From Ferdinandcohnia sp036965045 (lineage in GTDB: Bacteria; Bacillota; Bacilli; Bacillales; Bacillaceae_L): 64,000 nucleotides of DNA. Numbering within the stretch: position 1 is the stretch's first letter; each line of letters starts with the position of its first letter. The notes beneath the pieces were generated by a model. It worked only from the letters and a program-made list of their open reading frames with translations, ran no database searches and was not told where the DNA came from. Positions 25,098-34,334 of the stretch are shown here, one piece after another. The stretch spans positions 1 to 64,000 of the forward strand of contig NZ_JBALOV010000011.1 in assembly GCF_036965045.1 (NCBI RefSeq), in the 5' to 3' direction. The position numbers and the translations under genes were made by a program.

Positions 25098-25250
25098 TTG
25101 CAGGAAATGAATCATTATCCAAAATCAATTAAGAAAGCAATTAGATATATAAAACAAGAAGCAAAAAAGGAACAATTAGCGGAAATCAAACTGATTTTAG
25201 AAAATGCAATTAAAAGACGTGAATATATGCTTGATAAAACAAAGGATTAA
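25098..25250 (+). CDS. Small helical protein in eps operon
   Basis: A 50-residue open frame starting at TTG 25098, 8 bases after AAAGGAG. It is highly charged and helical (KKAIRYIKQEAKKEQLAEIK, then LENAIKRREYMLD). It fills the gap between the EAR hairpin and epsC. No family recognised. The ribosome site and in-operon position support it. Confidence 0.5.
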   Translation: MQEMNHYPKSIKKAIRYIKQEAKKEQLAEIKLILENAIKRREYMLDKTKD

Positions 25251-25274
25251 AGTGGCAAGAGAGGAGGAGAAAAA

Positions 25275-27104
25275 TTGACATATCGACAGAGAATTTCATT
25301 GTTTATTTTTATTGATTCAATCATCGTACTATCGTGTATCTTTCTTAGCCACTATTTAGTAGATGCTAGGTTTTCAGTTTTTACATTGTTAACTGTTTTC
25401 ATTTACATCTCATTTTTAATCAGTCACCATTTATTCGCGCACTTATTTAAGCTTTATAAAAAAGCATGGGAATATGCTAGTATTGGTGAACTCGTCATCA
25501 TTGCAAAGTCTGTTACGGCCACAGTGATATTAGCAGCCATTATGCAATTTATTATGAACCATGAGATCTATATTCGCTTTCTTGCTATCACCTGGCTGCT
25601 CCTCATATTATCCATTGGAGGAACAAGATTTTGCTGGAGGATCTATCGTGACACGTATATCAAAAAAAACCACCATCGGAAACGAACACTCATCATTGGA
25701 GCGGGTGCTGCAGGCACAATGGTTGTGAGACAAATCAAAAATAACAACGAATCTGAGCTCATTCCAATTGGATTTATTGATGATAATTTGAAGAAACAAA
25801 ATCTTGATATATTGGGTATTCCAGTGTTAGGTGGGATTGAAAGTATCGAGGAAGTAGTAAGAGAAAAGAACATTGTTAATATCATCATTGCAATTCCTTC
25901 TTTAAGTAAAAGAGAACTTAATAAAATTTTCCAGGAATGTGCAAAAACAAAAGCTAAAACACAAATCCTTCCAATGCTTGAAGACTTAATTACCGGTAAG
26001 GTAGCGGTGAATCAATTCCGAGATGTGCAGGTGGAAGATCTACTAGGCAGGCATCCTGTTGAGCTTGATACAGAGAGTATTTCAGACTATGTCACAGATA
26101 AGGTAGTTCTAGTAACTGGAGCAGGCGGTTCAATAGGTTCAGAGATTTGTAGACAGGTAGCAAAGTTCAATCCAAAACATCTTATTTTACTTGGACACGG
26201 TGAAAATAGTATTTATTCAATCGAGCTTGAATTAAATGAAACCTACCAAGGTTCAAAAATAAATATAAAAACTGAGATTGCGGATGTTCAGGATAAACAA
26301 AAAATGATGGACGTAATGAGTACATATCAACCTGACGTTGTTTATCATGCAGCAGCTCATAAGCATGTTCCTTTAATGGAACGGAATCCGGAAGAAGCCA
26401 TTAAAAACAACATCATTGGAACAAAGAATGTGGCTGAAGCAGCTGACTGGTGTGGTGTTCATACATTTGTAATGGTTTCAACTGATAAGGCAGTAAACCC
26501 AACAAGTGTGATGGGAGCAACAAAAAAATTAGCTGAAATGATTGTTCAAAATATGGGAAAAACAAGTAAAACGAAATTCGTTGCGGTTCGTTTTGGAAAT
26601 GTGTTAGGAAGCCGCGGGAGCGTCATTCCCCTTTTTAAAAGACAAATTGCAAAAGGTGGACCAGTTACGGTTACCCATCCAGATATGGTTCGATATTTCA
26701 TGACCATTCCTGAGGCATCTAGATTAGTTATTCAGGCAGGTGCTTTGGCACAAGGTGGCGAAATCTTTGTTCTTGATATGGGGGATCCTGTCAAGATTGT
26801 TGATTTAGCGAAAAATTTAATTAAGCTATCGGGATATTCTGTGGACGAAATCGGCATCGAATTTTCAGGAATGAGACCTGGTGAGAAGCTTTTTGAAGAA
26901 TTACTAAAGGCCGATGAAGTACATGAAACGCAGGTTTATCCAAATATATATGTTGGAAAAACAGCAGAGCTTTATATTGAAGAAATTGAAAAAGTAATTT
27001 CAACCTATAGCAGTTTAACAAAGCAAGAGATTCGGGAGCAGCTTGTTAGCTTGGCAAATAGAGCACCACTTCCTCAAAAACGATTAATGTCCATTCCAGG
27101 TTAA
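25275..27104 (+). CDS. epsC: EpsC-like UDP-HexNAc 4,6-dehydratase (CapD/WbpM family)
   Basis: Membrane-bound sugar-nucleotide dehydratase that makes a UDP-4-keto-6-deoxy-HexNAc for the exopolysaccharide. Four membrane segments lie in residues 1-115, then a CoA-binding-like Rossmann domain (LIIGAGAAGTMVVRQI), then the catalytic SDR domain with VLVTGAGGSIGSEICRQ. The catalytic triad is the SMK form seen in WbpM: VSTDKAVNPTSVMGATKK has Met where most SDRs have Tyr. 609 residues, normal. GAGGAGGAG precedes TTG 25275. Confidence 0.93.
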   Translation: MTYRQRISLFIFIDSIIVLSCIFLSHYLVDARFSVFTLLTVFIYISFLISHHLFAHLFKLYKKAWEYASIGELVIIAKSVTATVILAAIMQFIMNHEIYIRFLAITWLLLILSIGGTRFCWRIYRDTYIKKNHHRKRTLIIGAGAAGTMVVRQIKNNNESELIPIGFIDDNLKKQNLDILGIPVLGGIESIEEVVREKNIVNIIIAIPSLSKRELNKIFQECAKTKAKTQILPMLEDLITGKVAVNQFRDVQVEDLLGRHPVELDTESISDYVTDKVVLVTGAGGSIGSEICRQVAKFNPKHLILLGHGENSIYSIELELNETYQGSKINIKTEIADVQDKQKMMDVMSTYQPDVVYHAAAHKHVPLMERNPEEAIKNNIIGTKNVAEAADWCGVHTFVMVSTDKAVNPTSVMGATKKLAEMIVQNMGKTSKTKFVAVRFGNVLGSRGSVIPLFKRQIAKGGPVTVTHPDMVRYFMTIPEASRLVIQAGALAQGGEIFVLDMGDPVKIVDLAKNLIKLSGYSVDEIGIEFSGMRPGEKLFEELLKADEVHETQVYPNIYVGKTAELYIEEIEKVISTYSSLTKQEIREQLVSLANRAPLPQKRLMSIPG

Positions 27105-27117
27105 AGGAGAGTAAAAA

Positions 27118-27996
27118 ATGAAGGTAAGAAAAGCAATTATACCAGCTGCTGGATTAGGAACGAGATTTCTTCCAGCAACAAAAGCAATGCCAAAAGAAAT
27201 GCTGCCTATTGTTGATAAACCGACTATCCAATACATCATTGAAGAAGCCGTCGAGTCGGGGATTGAAGATATCATTATCGTAACAGGAAAAGGAAAACGC
27301 GCAATTGAAGATCATTTTGATCATTCATTCGAACTCGAACAAAACCTTATCGATAAAGGGAAGTTTGAGTTGTTAGATGAGGTTCAAAAGGCTTCAAAGC
27401 TTGTGGATATTCACTATATCCGTCAAAAGGAACCAAAAGGGTTAGGTCATGCTATATGGTGTGCTCGTAAGTTTATCGGGAACGAGCCATTTGCAGTTTT
27501 ACTTGGTGATGACATTGTGTCAGCACAAAAACCATGCTTGAAACAGATGATTGAGCAATATGAGCGATACAATGCATCGATTCTAGGTGTTCAAACTGTT
27601 CCGGAAAAAGAGGTTCATCGTTATGGAATTGTGGATGGAAACCAACATGGCGAACGCTTTTACAGCGTAAATCATCTTGTTGAAAAACCAAAACAAGAAG
27701 ATGCACCTTCAAATCTAGCAATCATGGGCCGGTACATTCTAAATCCGCGAATCTTTGAAATCCTTGAGAATCAGCTTCCAGGAGCGGGTGGAGAGATTCA
27801 ATTGACGGATGCAATTGCTGGATTGAATCAATATGAAGCTGTTTATGCCTATGACTTTGAAGGAACTCGATACGATGTTGGGGAGAAGATGGGGTTTATC
27901 CAAACAACTATAGAATTCGCTCTCAAAAGGGACGATTTAAGGAAACAATTGTTGAATTACTTATCAGCTAAGCTGGATAAAGAACTTATAAAATGA
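27118..27996 (+). CDS. galU: UTP-glucose-1-phosphate uridylyltransferase GalU
   Basis: Makes UDP-glucose from UTP and glucose-1-phosphate. The nucleotide-binding signature is AIIPAAGLGTRFLPATKAMPKEML at residues 6-29 (read here in two parts: AIIPAAGLGTRFLP and ATKAMPKEML). VLLGDDIV and GGEIQLTDAI are also conserved. 292 residues, as in GtaB. It starts 14 bases after epsC and supplies precursor to the operon. B. subtilis eps has no galU inside it. Confidence 0.95.
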   Translation: MKVRKAIIPAAGLGTRFLPATKAMPKEMLPIVDKPTIQYIIEEAVESGIEDIIIVTGKGKRAIEDHFDHSFELEQNLIDKGKFELLDEVQKASKLVDIHYIRQKEPKGLGHAIWCARKFIGNEPFAVLLGDDIVSAQKPCLKQMIEQYERYNASILGVQTVPEKEVHRYGIVDGNQHGERFYSVNHLVEKPKQEDAPSNLAIMGRYILNPRIFEILENQLPGAGGEIQLTDAIAGLNQYEAVYAYDFEGTRYDVGEKMGFIQTTIEFALKRDDLRKQLLNYLSAKLDKELIK

Positions 27997-28024
27997 TTTT
28001 CATAATGTCGAAAGGACTAATAGT

Positions 28025-29101
28025 ATGACTGTCCTCTGGATCAATCTTTTTCTTGTGTTTTTATTAGCATTTTTTTCTAGATATTTTGCAACCAATGCTG
28101 TGTTTAACAGTTCGGGAACATTGATTAAAAGAGAACCAAATAAGGCATTAGCTCTGCTTTCAATAGTACCTTTTATCTTAGTTTCCGGACTGCGGAAGAA
28201 TATTGGAGATACCCCTTTCTACATGCATGCCTACAATATAAATGAATTTACTTGGGAGCATATTAAATCGACAGATGATATTGGATTCGGTATTCTTCAA
28301 ATGATTTTAAAAAAGTATTCAGGTGATCCACAAATACTAATCATAACAACTGCTATTGTAACAAACCTACTTATTATTTTTGTTTTTTACAAGTACTCAA
28401 AATTAGTTGAATTAAGTATCTATGTGTATATCACTGGAGGCTTATTCTTAGTCACGATGAATGGAATTAGGCAATGTTTAGCAGCTGCAATTATATTTTC
28501 TGCTACAAAATTTTTAATAGAGGGTAATAAGGTTAAATATATATTACTTGTCGTTTTTGCTTCGTTATTCCACCAGAGTGCACTTATATTAATTCCTGTT
28601 TACTTCTTAGTTAGATATAAACCATGGACGAAGTCAACATTGGTCCTTTTATTCTCTGCTGCCATAATAGTATTGGGATTTAACTATTTTTCAACGATAT
28701 TATTTTCTGTTATTGAAGATAGTCAATATGGTGTATACAGTAATTTTAATGAAGGGGGAGCAAACGTTATTAGAGTAATCGTGTATGCTGTTCCTTTAGT
28801 AATTGCTTTTTTAGGAAGAGAAAAATTAAGGAGAATATTTCCTGAAAGTGATGTATTTGTGAATATGGCATTAGTTGGACTATCTTTTTTGATTATTTCA
28901 ACGGCGAACTGGATTTTTGCTAGGTTTAATATTTATTTTGAGCTGTATCAATTGGTCTTAGTGTCTTGGATCATACATGCATTTAAAGAGAAAGACCAAA
29001 AGCTTGTTTACTATGCAATACTTGTTTGTTATTTTGCTTATTATTTTTATGAAAGTGTTATTAATCTAAATATTAAATACTTAAGTGATTACTTAGGATA
29101 A
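28025..29101 (+). CDS. EpsG-family (Wzy-like) polysaccharide polymerase
   Basis: Integral membrane protein with about ten hydrophobic segments over 358 residues, belonging to the EpsG family. The N-terminal motif VSGLRKNIGDTPFYMHAY is typical: Arg and the GDT-x-Y region recur in this family. It probably polymerises lipid-linked repeat units on the outer face. No Wzx-type flippase gene follows it, unlike other Wzy systems. Confidence 0.85.
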   Translation: MTVLWINLFLVFLLAFFSRYFATNAVFNSSGTLIKREPNKALALLSIVPFILVSGLRKNIGDTPFYMHAYNINEFTWEHIKSTDDIGFGILQMILKKYSGDPQILIITTAIVTNLLIIFVFYKYSKLVELSIYVYITGGLFLVTMNGIRQCLAAAIIFSATKFLIEGNKVKYILLVVFASLFHQSALILIPVYFLVRYKPWTKSTLVLLFSAAIIVLGFNYFSTILFSVIEDSQYGVYSNFNEGGANVIRVIVYAVPLVIAFLGREKLRRIFPESDVFVNMALVGLSFLIISTANWIFARFNIYFELYQLVLVSWIIHAFKEKDQKLVYYAILVCYFAYYFYESVINLNIKYLSDYLG

Positions 29102-29230
29102 AGCGATTCCATTTTAGGATAAAAACCAGAGTTTTAGTAAAAGGTAGGTACTGGAAAATGGTTGATGGTACTTACTTTATAGGTGATGACTCTTTGGTTG
29201 AGAATAAACATTCGTAGGAGAAGGTTGAAG

Positions 29231-29389
29231 ATGGAGATTTCTGAACGATTGAATCAACAAAGAATGAAAGAAATACTATTGAACATCTATATAAAAGGTA
29301 CGGAAGCAGAAAGCATTCAAGTGGAAGAGTTAATCGAGGAAATTGTAGTACAAATTTTAGACGATGAAATTAGTTTGAGGAGAAAATAA
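29231..29389 (+). CDS. Small helical protein before epsL
   Basis: A 52-residue acidic helical protein (MEISERLNQQRMKEILLNIY, ending ISLRRK). AGGAGAAGG precedes ATG 29231 and the stop overlaps the epsL start by 1 base, so it is probably translated and coupled. No family recognised. The ATG at 29183 upstream is not supported by a ribosome site. Confidence 0.5.
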   Translation: MEISERLNQQRMKEILLNIYIKGTEAESIQVEELIEEIVVQILDDEISLRRK

Positions 29390-29997
29390 TGAAGAGAGCA
29401 TTTGATTTTACGCTTTCGTTTATTTTATTCATATGTCTTTTACCCATTTTCATCGTTATTGCAGCCTTAGTTAAATTAAAGCTTGGCTCACCAATTATTT
29501 TTAAACAAGAACGCCCTGGGTTGAATGGTAAACTCTTTTTTTTATATAAGTTTCGAACAATGACAGATGAAAAAGATAAGTATGGTCAGGTACTACCAGA
29601 TGCTTTGAGGCTGACACCTTTTGGAAGATTTTTGCGAAAATATAGTTTAGATGAGTTTCCGCAATTATTGAACGTGTTAAAAGGAGATTTGAGTTTAGTT
29701 GGCCCAAGGCCTTTACTTGTTGAATACTTACCCCTTTATACAAGAGAACAAGCACTAAGGCATAAGGTTAGACCAGGAATTACAGGCTGGGCACAAGTAA
29801 ATGGGAGAAATACGCTTTCTTGGGAAGAAAAATTCAAATTAGATGTTTGGTATGTTAGAAACCAATCAATCTACTTAGATATCAAAATTCTATTTTTAAC
29901 GGTTTATAAAGTGTTAATTTCGGATGGAATCAATCAACCTGGGAATACAACAATGGAAAGTTTTAAAGGATCCAAGTCAGTTGGAGGGGGTCATTAA
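29389..29997 (+). CDS. epsL: EpsL-like undecaprenyl-phosphate sugar phosphotransferase
   Basis: Priming glycosyltransferase of the polyprenyl glycosylphosphotransferase family; it puts the first sugar-phosphate onto undecaprenyl phosphate. One N-terminal membrane segment (LSFILFICLLPIFIVIAAL) precedes the catalytic domain with FKQERPGLNGKLFFLYKFRTM, RKYSLDEFPQL, LSLVGPRP and RPGITGWAQVNGRN. 202 residues, short form as in EpsL. One base overlap with epsM. Confidence 0.93.
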   Translation: MKRAFDFTLSFILFICLLPIFIVIAALVKLKLGSPIIFKQERPGLNGKLFFLYKFRTMTDEKDKYGQVLPDALRLTPFGRFLRKYSLDEFPQLLNVLKGDLSLVGPRPLLVEYLPLYTREQALRHKVRPGITGWAQVNGRNTLSWEEKFKLDVWYVRNQSIYLDIKILFLTVYKVLISDGINQPGNTTMESFKGSKSVGGGH

Positions 29998-30641
29998 TGA
30001 AAGTTGTTATTATTGGTCATGGCGGGCATAGTAAGGTGGTTACTGATATCATCCAGGCAACTCAAGGACTTCACATCATTGCATATCTTGATAACAAATA
30101 TGAAAAAACTCAGCTCATAAATCATGTCACCTATGCTCCTCAAAGCGCTGTTAATGATTTGAAGGAGGAATACGGAGATATTAAGTTTGTTATCGCTATT
30201 GGAGATAACAGAGTAAGAAAAATGATTGTAGAAATGCTTAAGTTGACAGAAAGAGAGTTTATCACCGTTATTCATCCTACTTCAAGTGTAAGCCCAAGCG
30301 CAAAGATTGGGAATGGTACTGTTGTCATGCCCAATACAATTATCAATGCAGATTCAATAATTGGGAATCATTGTATTATTAATTCAGGATCTATTGTAGA
30401 ACATGACAGTTTAGTAGATGATTTTGTACATCTATGTCCTAACAGTACTATTGCAGGTACGGTAATGGTAGGGGAGGGCTCCATGGTTGGAAGTGGGGCT
30501 ACCATCATCCCAAATAAGAAGATTGGCGAATGGACAACGATTGGTGCTGGAGCAACAGTAATTAATGATCTTTCTTCAAATTGTGTAGCTGTGGGAACAC
30601 CTGCGAAATCAAAATTGAAAAGTCAAATAAATGTGGGGTGA
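29997..30641 (+). CDS. epsM: EpsM-like sugar O/N-acetyltransferase
   Basis: NeuD/PglD-family acetyltransferase with an N-terminal Rossmann part (VVIIGHGGHSKVVTDII) and a left-handed beta-helix of hexapeptide repeats from residue ~95 (IGNGTVVMPNTIINADSIIG). His in NSGSIVEHDSLVDDFVHLCP is the likely catalytic base. It probably acts on the amino sugar produced by EpsC and EpsN. 214 residues. Confidence 0.9.
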   Translation: MKVVIIGHGGHSKVVTDIIQATQGLHIIAYLDNKYEKTQLINHVTYAPQSAVNDLKEEYGDIKFVIAIGDNRVRKMIVEMLKLTEREFITVIHPTSSVSPSAKIGNGTVVMPNTIINADSIIGNHCIINSGSIVEHDSLVDDFVHLCPNSTIAGTVMVGEGSMVGSGATIIPNKKIGEWTTIGAGATVINDLSSNCVAVGTPAKSKLKSQINVG

Positions 30642-30646
30642 AATCA

Positions 30647-31810
30647 GTGAGTCAAGGAACCTTTAAAAATAGGATTTATTTATCCTCCCCTCATATGAGT
30701 GGGAAGGAAATTGCATACATAAAGGAAGCATTTGAAACCAATTGGATTGCTCCTCTTGGACCAAATGTAGATGCTTTTGAGAAAGAAATTGCTCAATATG
30801 TAGGAGCCAGTGAAGCGGTAGCCGTCAGTTCTGGAACGGCAGCGATTCATCTGGCTCTTTCTTTATTAGGAGTACAAAGTGGGGATAAAGTGTTTTGCTC
30901 AAGCCTTACATTCATAGCAAGTGCAAATCCTATCAACTATCAAGGGGCTGAACCTGTATTTATCGATTCAGAACCTGAGACTTGGAATATGTCTCCCAAT
31001 GCTCTACAAAGAGCTTTTGATGATGCGGTCTTAGAAGGCATTCTTCCGAAAGCGGTTATTGTTGTTAATCTATATGGTCAGAGCGCAAAAATGGATGAAA
31101 TTTTAGCGATATGTAATCAATATCATGTCCCAATTATCGAAGATGCGGCAGAATCTTTGGGTGCTTTATATAAAGGGAAAGCAAGTGGGACCTTCGGAAA
31201 ATTTGGTATCTTCTCCTTTAATGGAAATAAGATAATCACTACATCAAGTGGAGGAATATTGATTTCAGATGATGTTGAAGCATTAAAGAAAGCAAGATTT
31301 CTTGCTACACAAGCAAGAGATAATGCTCCACATTACCAGCATAGTCAAATCGGATTTAATTACCGACTAAGTAACATTTTAGCAAGTATAGGAAGAGCTC
31401 AACTAGAGGTGTTGGACGATCGAATTGCAGCAAGAAGGGCGATTTTTGAACGTTATTTTGAAGAGTTTTCAACTCTTCCAGGTTTTACATTTATGCCTGA
31501 ATTGCATGACACCTTTTCTAATCGTTGGCTAACAGCATTAACAATAAATGAGGAAGACGCAGGAGTTTCGGTATCAGAAATATTAGCAGCTTTAAGTGAA
31601 GAAAACATTGAAGCGAGACCAGTATGGAAGCCTCTTCACCTTCAGCCTGTTTTTAGTGGAAGAAAATATTATTCTCATAGTGGAGAAGAAGATGTTTCGA
31701 AGCATCTTTTTGTGAATGGGATTTGTCTTCCTTCTGGTTCGAATATGACGGAACAAGATCAAAAAAGAGTAATAGAATCTATTAATAGTATCCTAAGGAT
31801 AAAGGTTTGA
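30647..31810 (+). CDS. epsN: EpsN-like PLP-dependent aminotransferase (DegT/DnrJ)
   Basis: DegT/DnrJ/EryC1 aminotransferase that would aminate the 4-keto-sugar made by EpsC to give a diamino sugar such as bacillosamine, acetylated by EpsM. The PLP lysine lies in FGIFSFNGNKIITTSSGG; AVSSGTAAIHLALSLLG and IIEDAAESLGA are also typical. GTG 30647 follows GTGGGGTG; the frame is open upstream into epsM but without a ribosome site. 387 residues. Confidence 0.93.
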   Translation: MSQGTFKNRIYLSSPHMSGKEIAYIKEAFETNWIAPLGPNVDAFEKEIAQYVGASEAVAVSSGTAAIHLALSLLGVQSGDKVFCSSLTFIASANPINYQGAEPVFIDSEPETWNMSPNALQRAFDDAVLEGILPKAVIVVNLYGQSAKMDEILAICNQYHVPIIEDAAESLGALYKGKASGTFGKFGIFSFNGNKIITTSSGGILISDDVEALKKARFLATQARDNAPHYQHSQIGFNYRLSNILASIGRAQLEVLDDRIAARRAIFERYFEEFSTLPGFTFMPELHDTFSNRWLTALTINEEDAGVSVSEILAALSEENIEARPVWKPLHLQPVFSGRKYYSHSGEEDVSKHLFVNGICLPSGSNMTEQDQKRVIESINSILRIKV

Positions 31811-31815
31811 ATCAA

Positions 31816-32928
31816 ATGAATAAACCTAAAAGAATTCTCCATATTGTAGGAGCGATGAATAGGGCAGGTACTGAAACAATGCTGATGAATATCTATAGGA
31901 ATATTAACCATGAAAAGGTACAGTTTGATTTTATTTCTTACTCTCATATAGATGCTCACTACGATAACGAAATTAAAAGCCTGGGCGGAAGAGTGATAAA
32001 GTTATCAAACACACAATCAATAAAGGAGCTTGTAAGTGTAATAAAGAAATATGGACCATATGAAGCTGTTCATTCACATACACTATTTCATTGTGGGGTA
32101 GCTAATTTAGCAGCAAAATTGGCTGGAATAAAAATAAGGGTAGCCCATGCACATACTACACTTTACAAAAGTGATTCAGTGCTTAGAAAAATATATATAA
32201 ATGGTATGAGAAATATAATTTTGAGCACTTCTACACATTTGTTAGCATGTAGTAACGAAGCGGGGAAATATCTTTTTGGAAAAAATGCTATAAAAAAATC
32301 GAAATATAATTTCTTTCCTAATATAATTGACTATTCAATTTTTTTGAAAGTAGATAATGATCAAATAAATCGATTTAAAAATGAGGCTTTTTTAGAAGAT
32401 GGGATTGTAATTGGTCATATTGGGAGATTTATAGAATCAAAAAACCACAAGTTTATATTAGAGATTCTGAAAAGTCTTCTAAATAGAGATCCAAATATTA
32501 CTCTACTGTTAGTTGGAGATGGGGATTTAAGAAAAGAAATTGAAGAAAGAGCAAAGAATGAAAATATTTATAACAATTTAAGATTTGTTGGGAATCGAAA
32601 TGACATTTCTACAATGTTACATTGTATGGATGTTTTTGTATTCCCTTCAATATATGAGGGACTAGGTCTGGTACTTTTAGAAGCGCAGGCAAGTGGTCTT
32701 CATTGTATCGTTTCTGAAGCAATTCAACAAGAAGCTGATTTAGACGTTGGTTTATTTACTAGACTAAAACTTAATGATGGTGCTGAGGTTTGGGCAAATA
32801 AAATAATTGAACTAGCCAGACAAAAAGATAAAGAAACAAAAACAGAAAAATTAGTTGATAGTTTTAAGAAAAAGGGATACGAAATAACAAAGGGAATATC
32901 TAATTTAATGGATATATATCAGGTATAA
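31816..32928 (+). CDS. epsF: EpsF-like family 4 glycosyltransferase
   Basis: GT-B retaining glycosyltransferase. The N-terminal ILHIVGAMNRAGTETMLMN matches EpsF. The donor-site GT4 motif is in VFPSIYEGLGLVLLEAQASG (E-x7-E). About 370 residues. ATG 31816 has better ribosome-site spacing than TTG 31807. A truncated relative of this gene is present at 53962-54081. Substrates cannot be read from sequence. Confidence 0.85.
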   Translation: MNKPKRILHIVGAMNRAGTETMLMNIYRNINHEKVQFDFISYSHIDAHYDNEIKSLGGRVIKLSNTQSIKELVSVIKKYGPYEAVHSHTLFHCGVANLAAKLAGIKIRVAHAHTTLYKSDSVLRKIYINGMRNIILSTSTHLLACSNEAGKYLFGKNAIKKSKYNFFPNIIDYSIFLKVDNDQINRFKNEAFLEDGIVIGHIGRFIESKNHKFILEILKSLLNRDPNITLLLVGDGDLRKEIEERAKNENIYNNLRFVGNRNDISTMLHCMDVFVFPSIYEGLGLVLLEAQASGLHCIVSEAIQQEADLDVGLFTRLKLNDGAEVWANKIIELARQKDKETKTEKLVDSFKKKGYEITKGISNLMDIYQV

Positions 32929-32941
32929 ATTGGAGGGGAAT

Positions 32942-34123
32942 ATGAAGAACGTATTAATTTCTTCATTTGATATGGAAGTTGGTGGGGTAGAAAGAAGTCT
33001 TATCAGTATGCTGAATAACTTTGATTATAAGAGTTTCAAAGTAGATCTTATGCTATACAGTCATACAGGTGAATTTATGAATCTCCTACCAGGTTCCACA
33101 AATTTGTTAGTTGAAGTAAAAGCTTACAAAACATTTAGAATGTCAATTGGTCAGATTTTTAAAAAAGGAAATTTGCCCATAGGAATAATAAGACTTTTTT
33201 CTAAGTATAAAGCTAGTTTAGATCATTCAAATGAAACTGGATATAAACAGATGCAATACATGTGGAAATACGCATTACCAATATTACCAAAAATGGATAA
33301 GGAATATGATGTGGCAATTAGTTATTTATGGCCACATTATTTTATTGCAGAAAAAGTGAATGCAAAAAAGAAGATTGCTTGGATTCATACTGATTTCTCT
33401 CTTGTAAATACAGACCAAAGAATGGATATTGAAATGTGGCTGAAATTTGATTATATAATCGCGGTTTCAAGTGAATGTAAAAACTCCTTTATAAAAAAAT
33501 ATCCAACCTTAAAACAAAAAGTAATGGTTATAGAAAATATAACTTCACCAGAAGTTGTAGCAAAATTAGCCCAGGAAAAAATTTACAACCCAATGGAAAC
33601 AGATAAACGATTCAAGATTGTTTCTGTAGCTAGATTTTCACATGCAAAGGGCATTGACAACGCTGTCAAAGCATTAAAGATACTAAAGGATATGGGATAT
33701 GGAGATATCGCTTGGTATGTAGTGGGATATGGTGGAGATGAACATATAATTAAACGTCTAATCTCAAAATCCAAGCTTGAGAATTCATTTATTTTATTAG
33801 GTAAAAAGACAAATCCCTATCCCTTCATAAAAGCTGCCGATTTATATGTTCAACCATCTAGATATGAGGGAAAGGCTGTTACAGTAACTGAGGCTAAAAT
33901 ATTAGGAAAACCAATATTAATTACAAATTATCCAACCGCTTCTAGCCAATTAGAGCCCGGTATTGAAGGAGTAATTTGTGATCTAAGTGTTCAAGGTTTA
34001 GTAAAAGGGATAGAGAATTTATATCACGACCAAGAACTTAAAGAATCTTTGGTTAGTAATATTAACAAAAGAGACTACAGCAATAGTTATGAATTGGATA
34101 AGTTGTATAAAATCATAAGTTAG
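32942..34123 (+). CDS. Family 4 glycosyltransferase
   Basis: GT-B glycosyltransferase, about 393 residues. N-terminal VLISSFDMEVGGVERSLISML holds the Gly-rich acceptor loop; IVSVARFSHAKGIDNAVKAL and LYVQPSRYEGKAVTVTEAKIL the donor domain with E-x7-E. It is a paralogue of the gene at 37225. GGAGGGGAAT fixes ATG 32942. Last gene of the first eps transcription unit; a gap with two operators follows. Confidence 0.83.
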   Translation: MKNVLISSFDMEVGGVERSLISMLNNFDYKSFKVDLMLYSHTGEFMNLLPGSTNLLVEVKAYKTFRMSIGQIFKKGNLPIGIIRLFSKYKASLDHSNETGYKQMQYMWKYALPILPKMDKEYDVAISYLWPHYFIAEKVNAKKKIAWIHTDFSLVNTDQRMDIEMWLKFDYIIAVSSECKNSFIKKYPTLKQKVMVIENITSPEVVAKLAQEKIYNPMETDKRFKIVSVARFSHAKGIDNAVKALKILKDMGYGDIAWYVVGYGGDEHIIKRLISKSKLENSFILLGKKTNPYPFIKAADLYVQPSRYEGKAVTVTEAKILGKPILITNYPTASSQLEPGIEGVICDLSVQGLVKGIENLYHDQELKESLVSNINKRDYSNSYELDKLYKIIS

Positions 34124-34155
34124 TTTTAAAAAAAGTAGAAAAATGTCGGACGAAT

Positions 34156-34286
34156 GTACTTTAAAAAGAACAAATCGTGGGTTATTATCATTGTAGGTAA
34201 TACTAAAATAAACAAAATATCAAATCAAGTGAATATGGTTTATGTTCAAGTCTTATTTTTTTAGTTTTGTGTTCACTATAATGAAC
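34156..34286 (+). promoter_or_regulatory. Two SinR-like operators before ABC flippase block
   Basis: GTACTTTAAAAAGAAC (34156-34171) and GTTCACTATAATGAAC (34271-34286; arms GTTCA and TGAAC) lie in the 211-base gap that separates the first eps unit from the ABC transporter gene. The gap has no gene. It probably holds a second eps promoter under the same control. Confidence 0.6.
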
Positions 34287-34334
34287 ATCCATAAGGAAAC
34301 TAAAAGAAATTAACAATTTTAGGGTGTGAATCAA

